From Terasakiella magnetica (lineage in GTDB: Bacteria; Pseudomonadota; Alphaproteobacteria; Rhodospirillales; Magnetospirillaceae), in the NCBI GenBank assembly GCA_902729415.1, contig CACVCF010000556.1, positions 1 to 64,000 on the forward strand: a stretch of 64,000 nt of DNA, read 5' to 3'. This document shows positions 28,440 to 37,499 of the stretch, piece after piece (position 1 is the first letter of the stretch; each line of letters opens with the position of its first letter). The notes beneath the pieces were generated by a model. It ran no database searches and was not told where the DNA came from. It saw nothing but the letters and a program-made list of their open reading frames with translations. The translations under genes were made by a program, and so were the position numbers.

Positions 28440-28453
28440 TTGATATTGGTCAA
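28440..28453. promoter_or_regulatory. FNR/NNR-type box upstream of the NIT chemoreceptor
   Basis: TTGATATTGGTCAA matches the TTGA-N6-TCAA core of FNR/Anr/Dnr sites perfectly. It lies 100 bases upstream of the chemoreceptor start, a usable distance for activation. Confidence 0.6.
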
Positions 28454-28481
28454 ATACAATACCGTCAACGCATCAAATTAG

Positions 28482-28497
28482 CCCTTAAACTTAAGGG
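28482..28497. promoter_or_regulatory. Palindrome CCCTTAA-AC-TTAAGGG
   Basis: A perfect 7+7 inverted repeat 142 bases upstream of the chemoreceptor start. It could be a transcription-factor site; the factor is unknown. Confidence 0.4.
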
Positions 28498-28908
28498 TTA
28501 GCAAATATACATTATTGTCATAATGTAACAGCCAAGAGCCGCATTGAATTCTGATGCGATCGCAAGTGAAACCCCGATGGGCAGCCCTTTCGCCCCTGAT
28601 CAGAACAGCGCCCAATCCGGGAAACCATACATCACATTGCAAGCTCTATGTAACAAGTATGTGGTAAGTGGACAAACGTCAAGGGCGGTTTCAACCACCC
28701 CTGGTTTGATGACGATTCTACAGCGAAAAATCGGAAGCCTGGCCCGGCGCTATCCCGCCACAACGAGCGGCCGAGCCAACCACCATTGAACCGCACACCT
28801 CCAGAAATATATCTTTCGCATTACTCGATGCGGTCAGCGTTCGGAATAAGTATCATCATGCCATGAGGTCTGGAATCATAAAAATATCGATTGTGTCTGG
28901 CTGATCGT

Positions 28909-31884
28909 ATGAATATTACCGCCCGCATCCGCATTGCTGTCGCTTTACCTGTGGCTATCCTTATATTAGCCGCAACGCTTATGGTGACGGATAAACAGCG
29001 CCAGGCTCTGGCCCTGGCTCAGGTGGGCAAGCAGGCCGAATTGTCGCGGGTGACCGCCAACCTCATTCATGAATTGCAGCGAGAGCGCGGCGCCTCGGCT
29101 ATTCTCCTGGGGGGAGAGGGCAGCTTTACCACCGTACTTGCGGCACAGCGCCCCCGCACCGAGACCTTCCGATCCGACTGGGAGCTTTACGCCGCCCGCG
29201 TGAAGGACGAGGAGTCTCCCCCGGAACTGGCCGCCACCATGGCATTAGCGCGGACCGAGCTGACCCGGCTGGACACCATTCGATGGCGCGTCGATGACCA
29301 CACCATCGCAGTCCGCACCGCCAACGAGTACTACACCAACACCATTCACATCCTCTTGAATGTGGTCACCCAAGTCGGCAAGGCCAGCGTCAGCCCCGAC
29401 GTGGCCAACGCCATCAACGGCTATGTCAGTTTCATGCGCGGCAAGGAAATGCTGGGCCAGGAACGGGCCATCGGCGCCGCCCCCTTCGCCCACGGCGCCT
29501 TCGAGCCGGACCAATTGCTGCACTTTAGCGCCGTCCAGGCCCAACAGGCCTCGCATTTCGCCACGTTCAAGGATTACGCCTCGCCCGCCCTGGTCGATGA
29601 ATTCGCCCGCTTCGGCCAGAGCCAAGCTATGACCGAGTTAACCCGGCTGCGCAATCTGGCGGTTTCGGTTCCCGCCGACCGCCGCTTTGAAACACCGGGC
29701 GGCGCCGCTTGGTTCCATGCCAGCACCCGGGCCATCGATGCGTTGAAATCCATCGCCGACAAGATCGAGGACGACCTGATCGAGCGTTGTGCCGCCGCCG
29801 AGGCCACCGCCATCCACGCCCGCGACACCACCATCGGGATTGCCACCTTGCTGCTGCTGGCCATGGCGTGGTTCACCCACCGCATCACCGCCAGCCTCAG
29901 CGGCCCCCTGATCCGTACCCGCCAGACCTTGGCCGCATTATCGGCGGGCGACACCGAGGTCAAGCTGGACGCCGCCGACTTCCCCGGCGAGTTCAAGGGC
30001 ATTCTCAATGCCCTCGAAGTGTTTCGCACCAGCCGGATCGCCACCCGAACCCTTACCGCCGAAATCACCCAGGCCCGCGATCAGCTGCGTCTGGCGAATG
30101 TGGAATTGGAGGACCGGGTTCAGACCCGGACCTTCGAGCTCAACCACGCCAATCAGAGCCTACGGCGCGAGATGGAAGAGCGCAGCCGGGCCGAAGACGG
30201 TTTACGCCTTGCCGCCAGCGTGTTCCACAACACCATCGAAGGCATCATGATTACCGATATGGATGGCACGATCTTGTCGGTGAATCCGGCCTTTACCACC
30301 ATCACCGGCTATAGCGCCGAGGAGGCGGTTGGCCAGACGCCGCGATTGCTGAAATCTGACCACCATGACTCCGCCTTTTACGCCTCCATGTGGAAGACTT
30401 TAGACGACACCGCTATCTGGCAGGGCGAGATCTGGAATCGCCGCAAAAGTGGTGAAGCCTTCCTGGAATGGCTGAGTATCAGCGTGGTGCCCGATATTGA
30501 CGGCAGGCCGCTGCGCTATGTCTCGGTGTTCAACGACATCACCGAGCTGTGGCGCAAGGACGAGCACATCCGCCATCAAGCCTATCATGATGCCCTGACC
30601 GGTCTGCCCAACCGCTTCTTGCTGCAAGACCGCCTGGAACACGCCCTCGACATCGCCCGCCGAGCGCGTTCGGCCCTGGCGGTGCTGTTTCTCGACCTCG
30701 ACCGCTTCAAGCTGATCAATGACAGCCTCGGCCACGAGATGGGCGATCACCTCCTGCGCGCCGTGGCGGGCCGCATCAGCGATTGCGTCCGCAAAAGCGA
30801 CACCGTGGCCCGTCTTGGCGGCGATGAATTCGTGGTGGTGCTGTCAGATCCATCGGGAACCGACGAGGTGGCCCATACCGCCGAACGGATCATCACCGCC
30901 CTGGCCATCCCCCTTCTGCTGGCGGGCCGCGAACTCCAGGTCACCAGCAGCATCGGCATAGCCATGTTTCCCCAGGACGGCCGAGAAGCCAACGCCCTGA
31001 TGAAGAATGCCGATACCGCCATGTATCAGGCCAAGGATTGCGGCCGCAACGCCTTCCGATTCTTCGATTCCGGCATGAACAACCATGCCATCGAACGCCT
31101 GGATATGGAGGTGGCCTTACGCCACGCCTTGGCCAATAACGAGTTTGAACTCCACTACCAGCCCAAACTACGGCTGCCGGGAAGCGAGTTGAACGGCTTC
31201 GAGGCACTGATCCGGTGGAACCGGCCCGGCCACGGCCTGATTGCCCCCGGCGACTTCATCCCCCTGGCCGAAGAGACCGGCCTGATCATTCCCATCGGCC
31301 AATGGGTGTTGGAAACCGCCTGCCGCCAGATGGCCATCTGGCGGCAGGCCGCGTTGCCCATCGGCATGGTCGCCGTCAATCTTTCCGCCCGCCAGTTCCA
31401 GGACCCGCAGCTGCTGGAAAATATCGCGGGCATCCTGGCGACCTCTGGACTCCCCCCCCAATCGCTGGAGTTGGAACTGACGGAATCCACCGTCATGGCC
31501 AATCCGGCCCAGGCCGCCCACAGCCTTGACCGCCTGCGACAGATGGGCATTTCCATCGCGGTGGATGATTTCGGAACCGGCTATTCCTCTCTCAGCTATC
31601 TCAAGCGTCTACCGATCCAGACCCTGAAGATCGATCGCAGCTTCATTATCGATATCGGCCGCAATACCGAGGACGAAGCCATCATCGAAACCATCGTGGC
31701 GCTGGGCAAGGCCTTGAATCTTGATCTGGTGGCCGAAGGTGTCGAGACCGAGGCCCAGGCCGCTTTCCTGGCATCGCGGGGCTGTGGCTCGGCCCAGGGC
31801 TTCCTCTACTCCCGCCCCATCTCCGCCACAGCCATGACCGCGTGGCTGGCCAGTCGGAAGCCGCAAAGTCTGCCGGTTATTTAG
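28909..31884 (+). CDS. NIT-sensor diguanylate cyclase/phosphodiesterase (NIT-HAMP-PAS-GGDEF-EAL)
   Basis: About 991 residues. N-terminal membrane helix, periplasmic NIT domain (LIHELQRERGASAILLGG), second membrane helix near residue 310, HAMP and coiled coil, a PAS domain (about 440-560), GGDEF (RLGGDEFVVVLSD near 635) and EAL (FEALIRWNRPG near 763, DDFGTGYSSLSYL). Both catalytic signatures look intact, so it may make or break c-di-GMP. An upstream GTG at 28891 is possible, but the ATG gives the usual basic start MNITARIR. It is divergent from a chemoreceptor with the same sensor type. Confidence 0.9.
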   Translation: MNITARIRIAVALPVAILILAATLMVTDKQRQALALAQVGKQAELSRVTANLIHELQRERGASAILLGGEGSFTTVLAAQRPRTETFRSDWELYAARVKDEESPPELAATMALARTELTRLDTIRWRVDDHTIAVRTANEYYTNTIHILLNVVTQVGKASVSPDVANAINGYVSFMRGKEMLGQERAIGAAPFAHGAFEPDQLLHFSAVQAQQASHFATFKDYASPALVDEFARFGQSQAMTELTRLRNLAVSVPADRRFETPGGAAWFHASTRAIDALKSIADKIEDDLIERCAAAEATAIHARDTTIGIATLLLLAMAWFTHRITASLSGPLIRTRQTLAALSAGDTEVKLDAADFPGEFKGILNALEVFRTSRIATRTLTAEITQARDQLRLANVELEDRVQTRTFELNHANQSLRREMEERSRAEDGLRLAASVFHNTIEGIMITDMDGTILSVNPAFTTITGYSAEEAVGQTPRLLKSDHHDSAFYASMWKTLDDTAIWQGEIWNRRKSGEAFLEWLSISVVPDIDGRPLRYVSVFNDITELWRKDEHIRHQAYHDALTGLPNRFLLQDRLEHALDIARRARSALAVLFLDLDRFKLINDSLGHEMGDHLLRAVAGRISDCVRKSDTVARLGGDEFVVVLSDPSGTDEVAHTAERIITALAIPLLLAGRELQVTSSIGIAMFPQDGREANALMKNADTAMYQAKDCGRNAFRFFDSGMNNHAIERLDMEVALRHALANNEFELHYQPKLRLPGSELNGFEALIRWNRPGHGLIAPGDFIPLAEETGLIIPIGQWVLETACRQMAIWRQAALPIGMVAVNLSARQFQDPQLLENIAGILATSGLPPQSLELELTESTVMANPAQAAHSLDRLRQMGISIAVDDFGTGYSSLSYLKRLPIQTLKIDRSFIIDIGRNTEDEAIIETIVALGKALNLDLVAEGVETEAQAAFLASRGCGSAQGFLYSRPISATAMTAWLASRKPQSLPVI

Positions 31885-31912
31885 TCCTAGGGCGTATCGC
31901 CAGTTAGCACAT

Positions 31913-31990
31913 GGCCGCGCCGCAAGGCGGCTGCGCGGCCAGAATGGCGCGGAAGCCTAAGGACACTGCGGAGGCGGTTCGCCCGGCGCT
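31913..31990 (+). repeat. Dispersed palindromic 3'-UTR element, copy B
   Basis: Begins 29 bases after the GGDEF-EAL stop, in its sense orientation, after a small GGCG-TAT-CGCC hairpin. Contains GCCGCAAGGCGGC, AATGGCGCGG, CCTAAGGAC and GGAGGCGGTTCGCCCGGCGC, aligning with copies A (443-510) and C (58806-58875). The terminal hairpin is degenerate here. Confidence 0.65.
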
Positions 31991-32000
31991 TGGCATAAGT

Positions 32001-34043
32001 TCAAGCCAAGTCCTTCAAGGTGAAGAAGAAGGTCGTACCCTGGCCGGGTTCGGACTCCACCCAGATACGGCCTTTGTGACGCTCAACGATCTTCTTGCAG
32101 ATGGACAGCCCGATCCCGGTACCATCGTATTTGTCGCGGGTATGAAGGCGGTGGAAGATCTTGAAGATCCGCTCGAAATAGGCAGGATCGATACCGATGC
32201 CGTTATCGGACACAAAGAAAACCTGCTCCGGACCACGCTGTTCCCAGCCAACCCGGATGAGTGTGGCGCGGTCGGAGGGGCGGAACTTCACGGCATTGCT
32301 GATCAGATTCTGGAACAACCGCACCAGTTCGTCACCACTGCACACCAGCGCGGGCAGGTCGCAAGAGACCTCGATCTCGGCCTTGGCCTCATCAATGGCG
32401 GAACGGGTGCTGCGAATGGCTTGCGCGACGATCTCGCCCAGCGGCAGCAGAACCGGAGGATCAGCCACCCGCCCCACCCGCGAGAATTCAAGCAGATCGC
32501 GCACCAGGGCATCCATACGCAATGCCCCCTCCTTGGCATAGGCGATGTATTCCTGACCGGGGCCGTCTAATTGACCGTTATAGCGGCGCTCCAGCAGACT
32601 GACGAAGGAACTGACCATACGCAGCGGCTCGCGCAGATCGTGCGACGCCACATAGGCGAATTGTTCAAGATCGGCATTGGAACGCTCTAATGCCTGACTC
32701 CGCTCCGCCAGGGCCAGATCGGCCTGCTTGCGTTCCGAGATATCGCGCGCCACCACCAGCAGGCGCTCGGTAGCGCCATCGACCAGGGCGCGCCGCATGC
32801 CGACCTCGACCCAGAACAATTGGCCGCTTTTGGTTTTGGCCCACCATTCGAACACTTGCGGCTCGCCTGCCGCCGCTTTTTGCATCCATTTCTGCGCCGT
32901 ATCATCATCATAAGGGGGAGTTCCCTCGCTGAAGGCGCTGACCGGCTGGGAGATTACCTCGGCTTCGGAGGCATAGCCGTACATCTCCAGCATACGCCGG
33001 TTGACCGCCAGGATCGCCCCGGTGGACAGGTCGTGGATGAAAATGGCGTCGTTAACGCTGTCGAATATGGTGCGTATCCGCGCCTCACTGGTTTTCAGCG
33101 CCTCCAGCGCCGTCACCAGCTCGCCGGTGCGGGCCGTCACCTGACGCCGCAGCATCCATGTCCAGATACCCAGCACCACGATGGCGCCGCCCACCACCTC
33201 CAAGGCCGCGGTAATCATATCCAGGTATTTGCGATCGCCGCCGAGGATCGAGGTGCCCATCCACCGGGCTTCGATCTTGTGCCGCTCGGCCTCGGAGATC
33301 TTGGCAAAGCCTTCAGCGATGATATTGAACAGCGCCGTATTGCCTTTGGCCACCGCCCAATGGGGCTGACCGGAATAAAGCGGCGCGGTCTGGCGGAACT
33401 CACCATCCAGGGATTTTTTGTAGAGGAAATAGGACGCGGGCGGTTGATCGATGCAAAACACCCGGATTTCAGCATTGGCGGCGGCGTCTATAATGGACTC
33501 GTAGCTGGGATAGCGTTTCAAGGTCCGAATGGCACGCTCTTCCAGCCACTCAATACAGGCATCGCCGCTTTTCACGCCAATGGCAAAGCCCTGCAAGGTG
33601 TTGGCGTCGGAAATGCCTGAGATGCTCTTGTGGAAGAAGATCGGGACATCGATGGTGGCGTAAGGCGGCGAGAAATCATAGATCGCCTCGCGCTCCGGCG
33701 TCTTGAAGAGGGTGTCGATGACGTCGGCCTGCCCCGCTTCCATGATCTGGCGGGCCTTACCCCAATCCATGGCGCGAAGATCGACCCGGATGCCGGTCTT
33801 GGCCGACCACAGATCCCAGGTATCCTTGAGAATGCCGTTGAGGGCGCCGTCGGCCGTCCGGAAGATATAGGGGGGATAGGTGTCGTCGATGACCACCGTG
33901 ATGCTGGACGGCGGCGCCTTTTCCGCCGCCACCGCCGGAACCATCAGACACAGAAGGCAAAGGGCGCCCCGGACCAGCCACCGGAGTGCCGCCCCACCCG
34001 CAGACCCAAACCGAGATACCGCCAGCGGTATCATGCGCCCCAT
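32001..34043 (-). CDS. Sensor histidine kinase with SBP_bac_3 sensor and PAS domains
   Basis: About 680 residues. A signal/anchor leads to a periplasmic solute-binding (SBP_bac_3) domain (TVVIDDTYPPYIFRTADGALNG), then a membrane helix (about 270-290), a PAS domain (TIFDSVNDAIFIHD), and a HisKA/HATPase core with phospho-His in VASHDLREPLR, N box NLISNAVKF, G1 DNGIGID and G2 GTGIGLSICKKI. No response regulator is adjacent, so it is an orphan kinase. Its kinase core is very like that of the 41689-43392 protein. The exact start is uncertain: GTG 34064, ATG 34043 or ATG 34034. Confidence 0.88.
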   Translation of the reverse strand: MGRMIPLAVSRFGSAGGAALRWLVRGALCLLCLMVPAVAAEKAPPSSITVVIDDTYPPYIFRTADGALNGILKDTWDLWSAKTGIRVDLRAMDWGKARQIMEAGQADVIDTLFKTPEREAIYDFSPPYATIDVPIFFHKSISGISDANTLQGFAIGVKSGDACIEWLEERAIRTLKRYPSYESIIDAAANAEIRVFCIDQPPASYFLYKKSLDGEFRQTAPLYSGQPHWAVAKGNTALFNIIAEGFAKISEAERHKIEARWMGTSILGGDRKYLDMITAALEVVGGAIVVLGIWTWMLRRQVTARTGELVTALEALKTSEARIRTIFDSVNDAIFIHDLSTGAILAVNRRMLEMYGYASEAEVISQPVSAFSEGTPPYDDDTAQKWMQKAAAGEPQVFEWWAKTKSGQLFWVEVGMRRALVDGATERLLVVARDISERKQADLALAERSQALERSNADLEQFAYVASHDLREPLRMVSSFVSLLERRYNGQLDGPGQEYIAYAKEGALRMDALVRDLLEFSRVGRVADPPVLLPLGEIVAQAIRSTRSAIDEAKAEIEVSCDLPALVCSGDELVRLFQNLISNAVKFRPSDRATLIRVGWEQRGPEQVFFVSDNGIGIDPAYFERIFKIFHRLHTRDKYDGTGIGLSICKKIVERHKGRIWVESEPGQGTTFFFTLKDLA

Positions 34044-34158
34044 TCCCTCCCCACCAGGAAACACGCCTTCCGATAGAATAATCCCCCCTTCCCCATATAG
34101 CTACCTGGGCTTTATCACCATACGGGGAAAGGGGCTGACGGGAGGGAGGAAAGCGAGA

Positions 34159-35088
34159 TTACTTCTTGACGGCTACGAAATCGGCGGTTCCCTGGCCGAT
34201 GGCCAGCACATGCTCGAGCGAGACGTAATGGAAGCGGCGGGCGGTATGGCCGGAATGAATGGCGAAGCCGACGCCATAGGTCTTGCCTTCGGCCAGTTCC
34301 TTGAACGGCGCCGTGGCCGAGAGCTTGCGGCTCAGCGTCACCGACCAACCGCCATCGGTCTGGACCGCCTGGGCGCTGACCACGCCCGCCTTGGCCTCCT
34401 GACGCTTGTCGAACACGGTTCCTGCCGCCGCCACCGCCGCCGCGCCGGGCTTCAGCCGGGCCTGCCAGTATTCCAGCACCTGTCCGTCGGCCTGCATCTG
34501 GGCCAGATCCTCGGCGGGCTTCAGTTCGTCGCCGCCGCCATTGCGGGTCGGCTTGGCGCGGGTGCGGGTCAGGTACTTGGTGCGCTCGGCGGTTCCGGCG
34601 GCGGGCATCTTGGCGGCATCTTCGTGGCAGGTGCCCCAGCATCCCGCCTGCATGGACTCGCCCACCTTGGCATCGCCCAGCATCATGGTCACCTTGGTGG
34701 CGAAGTCGGGGTCCATCTTGGCATCGGGCTGCGTCCCTTCCTTAAAGTCGAGATGCACCAGCAGGCTGTCCTTCTCGATGGCGAACTTGATCACCGCCTC
34801 GATGGAGCCGGGCTTGCCCGCCGGAGGCGTGGGCTCGTTCTTCTTGCCCAGCACCAGGGTGTTGCCCATCTCTTTCTCTTCGCTGACATGGCATTCGCGG
34901 CAGACCTTGCCTGACCGAATCTTGCCTGCGCCGCCATGATCGGCACCGCTTTGCACCCACTCCCACGAGGATTGCCCAGGATAGAACAGCGTCACGTCCT
35001 TGCCCGGCACGGCGGCCCAATCGACGGCGAGAGCGGGAGTGGCGGCAAGCCCCACAAGCAGGGCGGCGGCAAGGGTCGTGGATTTCAT
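34159..35088 (-). CDS. Periplasmic haem protein related to ethylbenzene-dehydrogenase-type cytochromes
   Basis: About 309 residues with a Sec signal (ALLVGLAATPALA). One standard haem c site CRECH is at about residues 63-67. A second, CWGTCH near residue 150, has three residues between the Cys, so covalent haem there would be unusual. The rest, including the C-terminal half (KTYGVGFAIHSGHTARRFHYVSLEH), resembles the haem-binding fold of ethylbenzene dehydrogenase gamma/DMSO-reductase-associated cytochromes (PF09459). Likely an electron carrier. It is divergent from a dihaem cytochrome c across an FNR-type box. No molybdenum enzyme gene is adjacent. Confidence 0.75.
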   Translation of the reverse strand: MKSTTLAAALLVGLAATPALAVDWAAVPGKDVTLFYPGQSSWEWVQSGADHGGAGKIRSGKVCRECHVSEEKEMGNTLVLGKKNEPTPPAGKPGSIEAVIKFAIEKDSLLVHLDFKEGTQPDAKMDPDFATKVTMMLGDAKVGESMQAGCWGTCHEDAAKMPAAGTAERTKYLTRTRAKPTRNGGGDELKPAEDLAQMQADGQVLEYWQARLKPGAAAVAAAGTVFDKRQEAKAGVVSAQAVQTDGGWSVTLSRKLSATAPFKELAEGKTYGVGFAIHSGHTARRFHYVSLEHVLAIGQGTADFVAVKK

Positions 35089-35150
35089 GGAAGAGGCGTC
35101 CTTATGGCAATCCGGGGGCGCCAAATAACCACAACAAACGGAGCGATGAC

Positions 35151-35164
35151 TTGACCTTGCTCAA
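35151..35164. promoter_or_regulatory. FNR/NNR-type box between divergent cytochrome genes
   Basis: TTGACCTTGCTCAA has the perfect TTGA-N6-TCAA core. It lies almost exactly midway, about 62-63 bases from each start codon, so one bound dimer could serve both genes. Confidence 0.65.
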
Positions 35165-35225
35165 TGCGGTTTCCATCATCCAGACCTAACAGGCTGTTTC
35201 AAAGATGGACGCAGGAGAACCTCGG

Positions 35226-35936
35226 ATGATGATGATCAGGCACTTGGGAGCGGCGGCAGCCTTCATCCTCGCCCTTGTATCCGCAGCCGATGCGCAGCAG
35301 GCGCCCCCGCCCGTGGCCGCAGCCCCCGGTCAGATCATGATCAAGGGCAAGCCCTATGTGTACGACCGCGACAACGCCATGGACGTGATGCGCATCTGCG
35401 CCGGGTGCCATGGCGAGTTGGGCGCGGGCGGCGGCGGCGGTTCCTATCCCCGCCTGGGCGGCCTGAACGCCGATTATCTGGCCGATCAGATGCGCAAGTT
35501 CAAATCGCGTGAGCGCGAGAACATTCCCATGATCCCGTTCGCCGTGGACCGCGAGTTGAACGAACAAGATGTGCTGGACGTCACCCGCTTCCTGTCCGAG
35601 GTCAAGCTCGACACCAAGCCACCCGCCGATATGCCCAATGACGGCTATGCCCGCCTTCAGATCATGAAAAAGGTACTTCAGATCCCGCGCGAGGCGGGCG
35701 ACTTGGCCGCGGGCAAGGAGTTCTACGGCAATGACTGCGCCCCCTGCCATGGCCGCAAAGGCGAAGGCCGCCTGAAAAAGCCGCTGCTGGCGCCGCAGCA
35801 CATTTCCTATCTCAAGGTGCAGGTGGCAAGCTTCCTCTCGGGCAAGCGTCCCCACGACGATGTCGAACTACTGAAAAGCAAGTCGGAGACCGAGTGGGCC
35901 AATCTCTGGGCCTACCTCTCAAGCCTGCAGGATTGA
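35226..35936 (+). CDS. Dihaem cytochrome c (class I, c4-like)
   Basis: About 236 residues, periplasmic, with a signal sequence ([15 protein letters not shown]). Haem sites CAGCH at about residues 58-62 and CAPCH at 171-175 give two class I domains, with probable Met ligands in the following helices. CAGGAGA lies 9 bases before the first of three consecutive ATGs. Its 3' end overlaps ruvX by 18 bases tail to tail. With the divergent haem protein it forms a small electron-transfer pair under an FNR-type box. Confidence 0.88.
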   Translation: MMMIRHLGAAAAFILALVSAADAQQAPPPVAAAPGQIMIKGKPYVYDRDNAMDVMRICAGCHGELGAGGGGGSYPRLGGLNADYLADQMRKFKSRERENIPMIPFAVDRELNEQDVLDVTRFLSEVKLDTKPPADMPNDGYARLQIMKKVLQIPREAGDLAAGKEFYGNDCAPCHGRKGEGRLKKPLLAPQHISYLKVQVASFLSGKRPHDDVELLKSKSETEWANLWAYLSSLQD

Positions 35937-36398
35937 GCCCATCCCAAGACTGTCCAGCAAGCCCTGGAGGATGTAGGCGGCAGCCATTTTATCCACCACC
36001 TCGGCCCGCCGCCGCCGCGAGGAATCCGCATCCAGCAAGGTACGGGTCACGGCGGCGGTGGACAGCCGCTCGTCCCAGAACGTGATAGGCAGATCGCGCA
36101 TCTTCATGAAATTAGCGGCAAAGGCGCGGGCGGACTGGCACCGCGCCCCTTCGCCGCCATCCATCTCCACCGGAAGCCCCAGCACCAGACCGCCCACCCC
36201 TTGGGCATCAATGATGGCCAGCAGGGTCTCTGCGTCCTTGGTGAATTTGCTCCGACGAATGGTGTCGAACGGTGTGGCGATGGTCCGCCGCACGTCGGAA
36301 AGCGCCAGACCGATGGTCTTGGTGCCAAGATCAAGCCCCAGCAACCGCTGATCGCGGGTCATCCGGGCGGCAAGGTCGGGAGGAGTGAGAATGGGCAT
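35919..36398 (-). CDS. ruvX: Putative pre-16S rRNA nuclease YqgF/RuvX
   Basis: A 159-residue RNase H-fold protein of the YqgF family, implicated in 16S rRNA 5'-end maturation. The nucleotide/metal motif [17 protein letters not shown], the middle GLPVEMDG and the conserved [11 protein letters not shown] with the catalytic acidic residues are all present. AAGGA lies 6 bases before the chosen ATG and directly against an earlier one at 36404. Confidence 0.92.
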   Translation of the reverse strand: MPILTPPDLAARMTRDQRLLGLDLGTKTIGLALSDVRRTIATPFDTIRRSKFTKDAETLLAIIDAQGVGGLVLGLPVEMDGGEGARCQSARAFAANFMKMRDLPITFWDERLSTAAVTRTLLDADSSRRRRAEVVDKMAAAYILQGLLDSLGMGSILQA

Positions 36399-36571
36399 GG
36401 CCATTCCTTAGCGCCGCCTCGAAGCAAAAATCAAGTCAACCGTGCGCCCCATGGCGGCAAGTCCCCTCCCCGCCGTCTTCCGCCAGAGGTGGCAACGCGA
36501 CGCGTGCGCCGTCTTGCGCACCCTGTTAGAGTGGCTCACGTACATCCTCCCCCCTGCTTCAGAGGCGTCCG

Positions 36572-37498
36572 TTGACCCGGCCTACCCTAATCGCCATCAT
36601 CGGTCTTGCCGTGACCGCCATTGCCGCCCTGATTGGTATCCGTCATGAGCGGGACGAGGTGTCTCCGCCCTCCAGCGCCATCATTTCCCAGGTTTCAGCC
36701 GTCCTGCCGACCAGCACACGCGAACCGTCCTTCGACGTGGTCCGCATCGACAGCGGCGGCGATTCGGTGATCGCCGGACGGGCGCTTCCCGGCGCGGTGG
36801 TGACGATTTTGGATAATGGTGCCGAATTGGGGCAAGTCACCGCCGATTCACGGGGGGAATGGGTCTTCGTTCCGTCGGTTCCCCTGCCGCCCGGTACCCG
36901 GCAATTGCGCCTGAAAGCCCAGAACCCCGACGGCACCGGCACGGAATCCGGCGAACCGGTGATTCTGATGGTGCCCGAGCGCGGCAAAGGTCCGGCCTTG
37001 GCCGTCAAACCCGGCGCCAAGGGCAGCAAGATACTGCAAGCCCCCGGTAGCGAGGACGGCGGCGCCTTATCGCTGGACGTGGTCGATCACGACGACGCCG
37101 GTCATCTGTTCATCGGCGGGCGGGCCCCTGCCGGAGCCAAGATCAATCTCTATATGGACAATACGCTGATCGGCGCCACCACCACCGATGCCGATGGCTA
37201 TTGGCGTATCGCCGCCGCCAAGGCCAGCGATATGCCGCACCTGCTGCGGGCGGATCAGATCGGCCCCAAGGGCAAGGTGATGGAGCGGGTGGAGATCGCC
37301 TGGACCCCCGGCGACGACGCCGCCCTCAAGGCCAACCGCGCCACCGTGGTGGTGGTTTCGGGCAATTCTCTGTGGCGCATCGCCCACAGGCTCTACGGCT
37401 CGGGCATGGCCTATACGGTGATCTATCAGAACAATAAAAGCCGCATCCGCAACCCCGACCTGATCTATCCCGGACAGGTCTTCAGCGTTCCGAAATAA
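36572..37498 (+). CDS. Membrane-anchored protein with Ig-like domains and C-terminal LysM
   Basis: 308 residues. An N-terminal anchor helix (LIAIIGLAVTAIAALIGI) leads to one or two beta-sandwich (Ig-like) domains (VISGRALPG-type turns: IAGRALPGAVVTILDNG, FIGGRAPAGAKINLYMD) and a C-terminal LysM domain (VVVVSGNSLWRIAHRLYGSGMAYTVIYQNNKSRI in order) that binds peptidoglycan. It begins at TTG 36572 after GAGG; no ATG in frame gives a sensible start. The stop lies 1 base from the stop of the convergent 37500-38009 gene. Probably structural at the cell envelope. Confidence 0.85.
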   Translation: MTRPTLIAIIGLAVTAIAALIGIRHERDEVSPPSSAIISQVSAVLPTSTREPSFDVVRIDSGGDSVIAGRALPGAVVTILDNGAELGQVTADSRGEWVFVPSVPLPPGTRQLRLKAQNPDGTGTESGEPVILMVPERGKGPALAVKPGAKGSKILQAPGSEDGGALSLDVVDHDDAGHLFIGGRAPAGAKINLYMDNTLIGATTTDADGYWRIAAAKASDMPHLLRADQIGPKGKVMERVEIAWTPGDDAALKANRATVVVVSGNSLWRIAHRLYGSGMAYTVIYQNNKSRIRNPDLIYPGQVFSVPK

Positions 37499-37499
37499 T

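Larger units (their letters stand above)
28341..28908. other. 568-base divergent intergenic region between two NIT-domain genes
   Basis: AT-richer than its surroundings. It holds an FNR-type box (28440-28453) and a perfect palindrome CCCTTAA-AC-TTAAGGG (28482-28497). An open stretch at about 28544-28789 has no ribosome site, poor third-position bias and no recognisable protein, so I do not call a gene. Confidence 0.6.

Noticed and set aside
28544-28789. Possible 81-residue protein in the large intergenic region
   Set aside because: No ribosome site or ATG start, composition unlike coding DNA here, no recognisable features.
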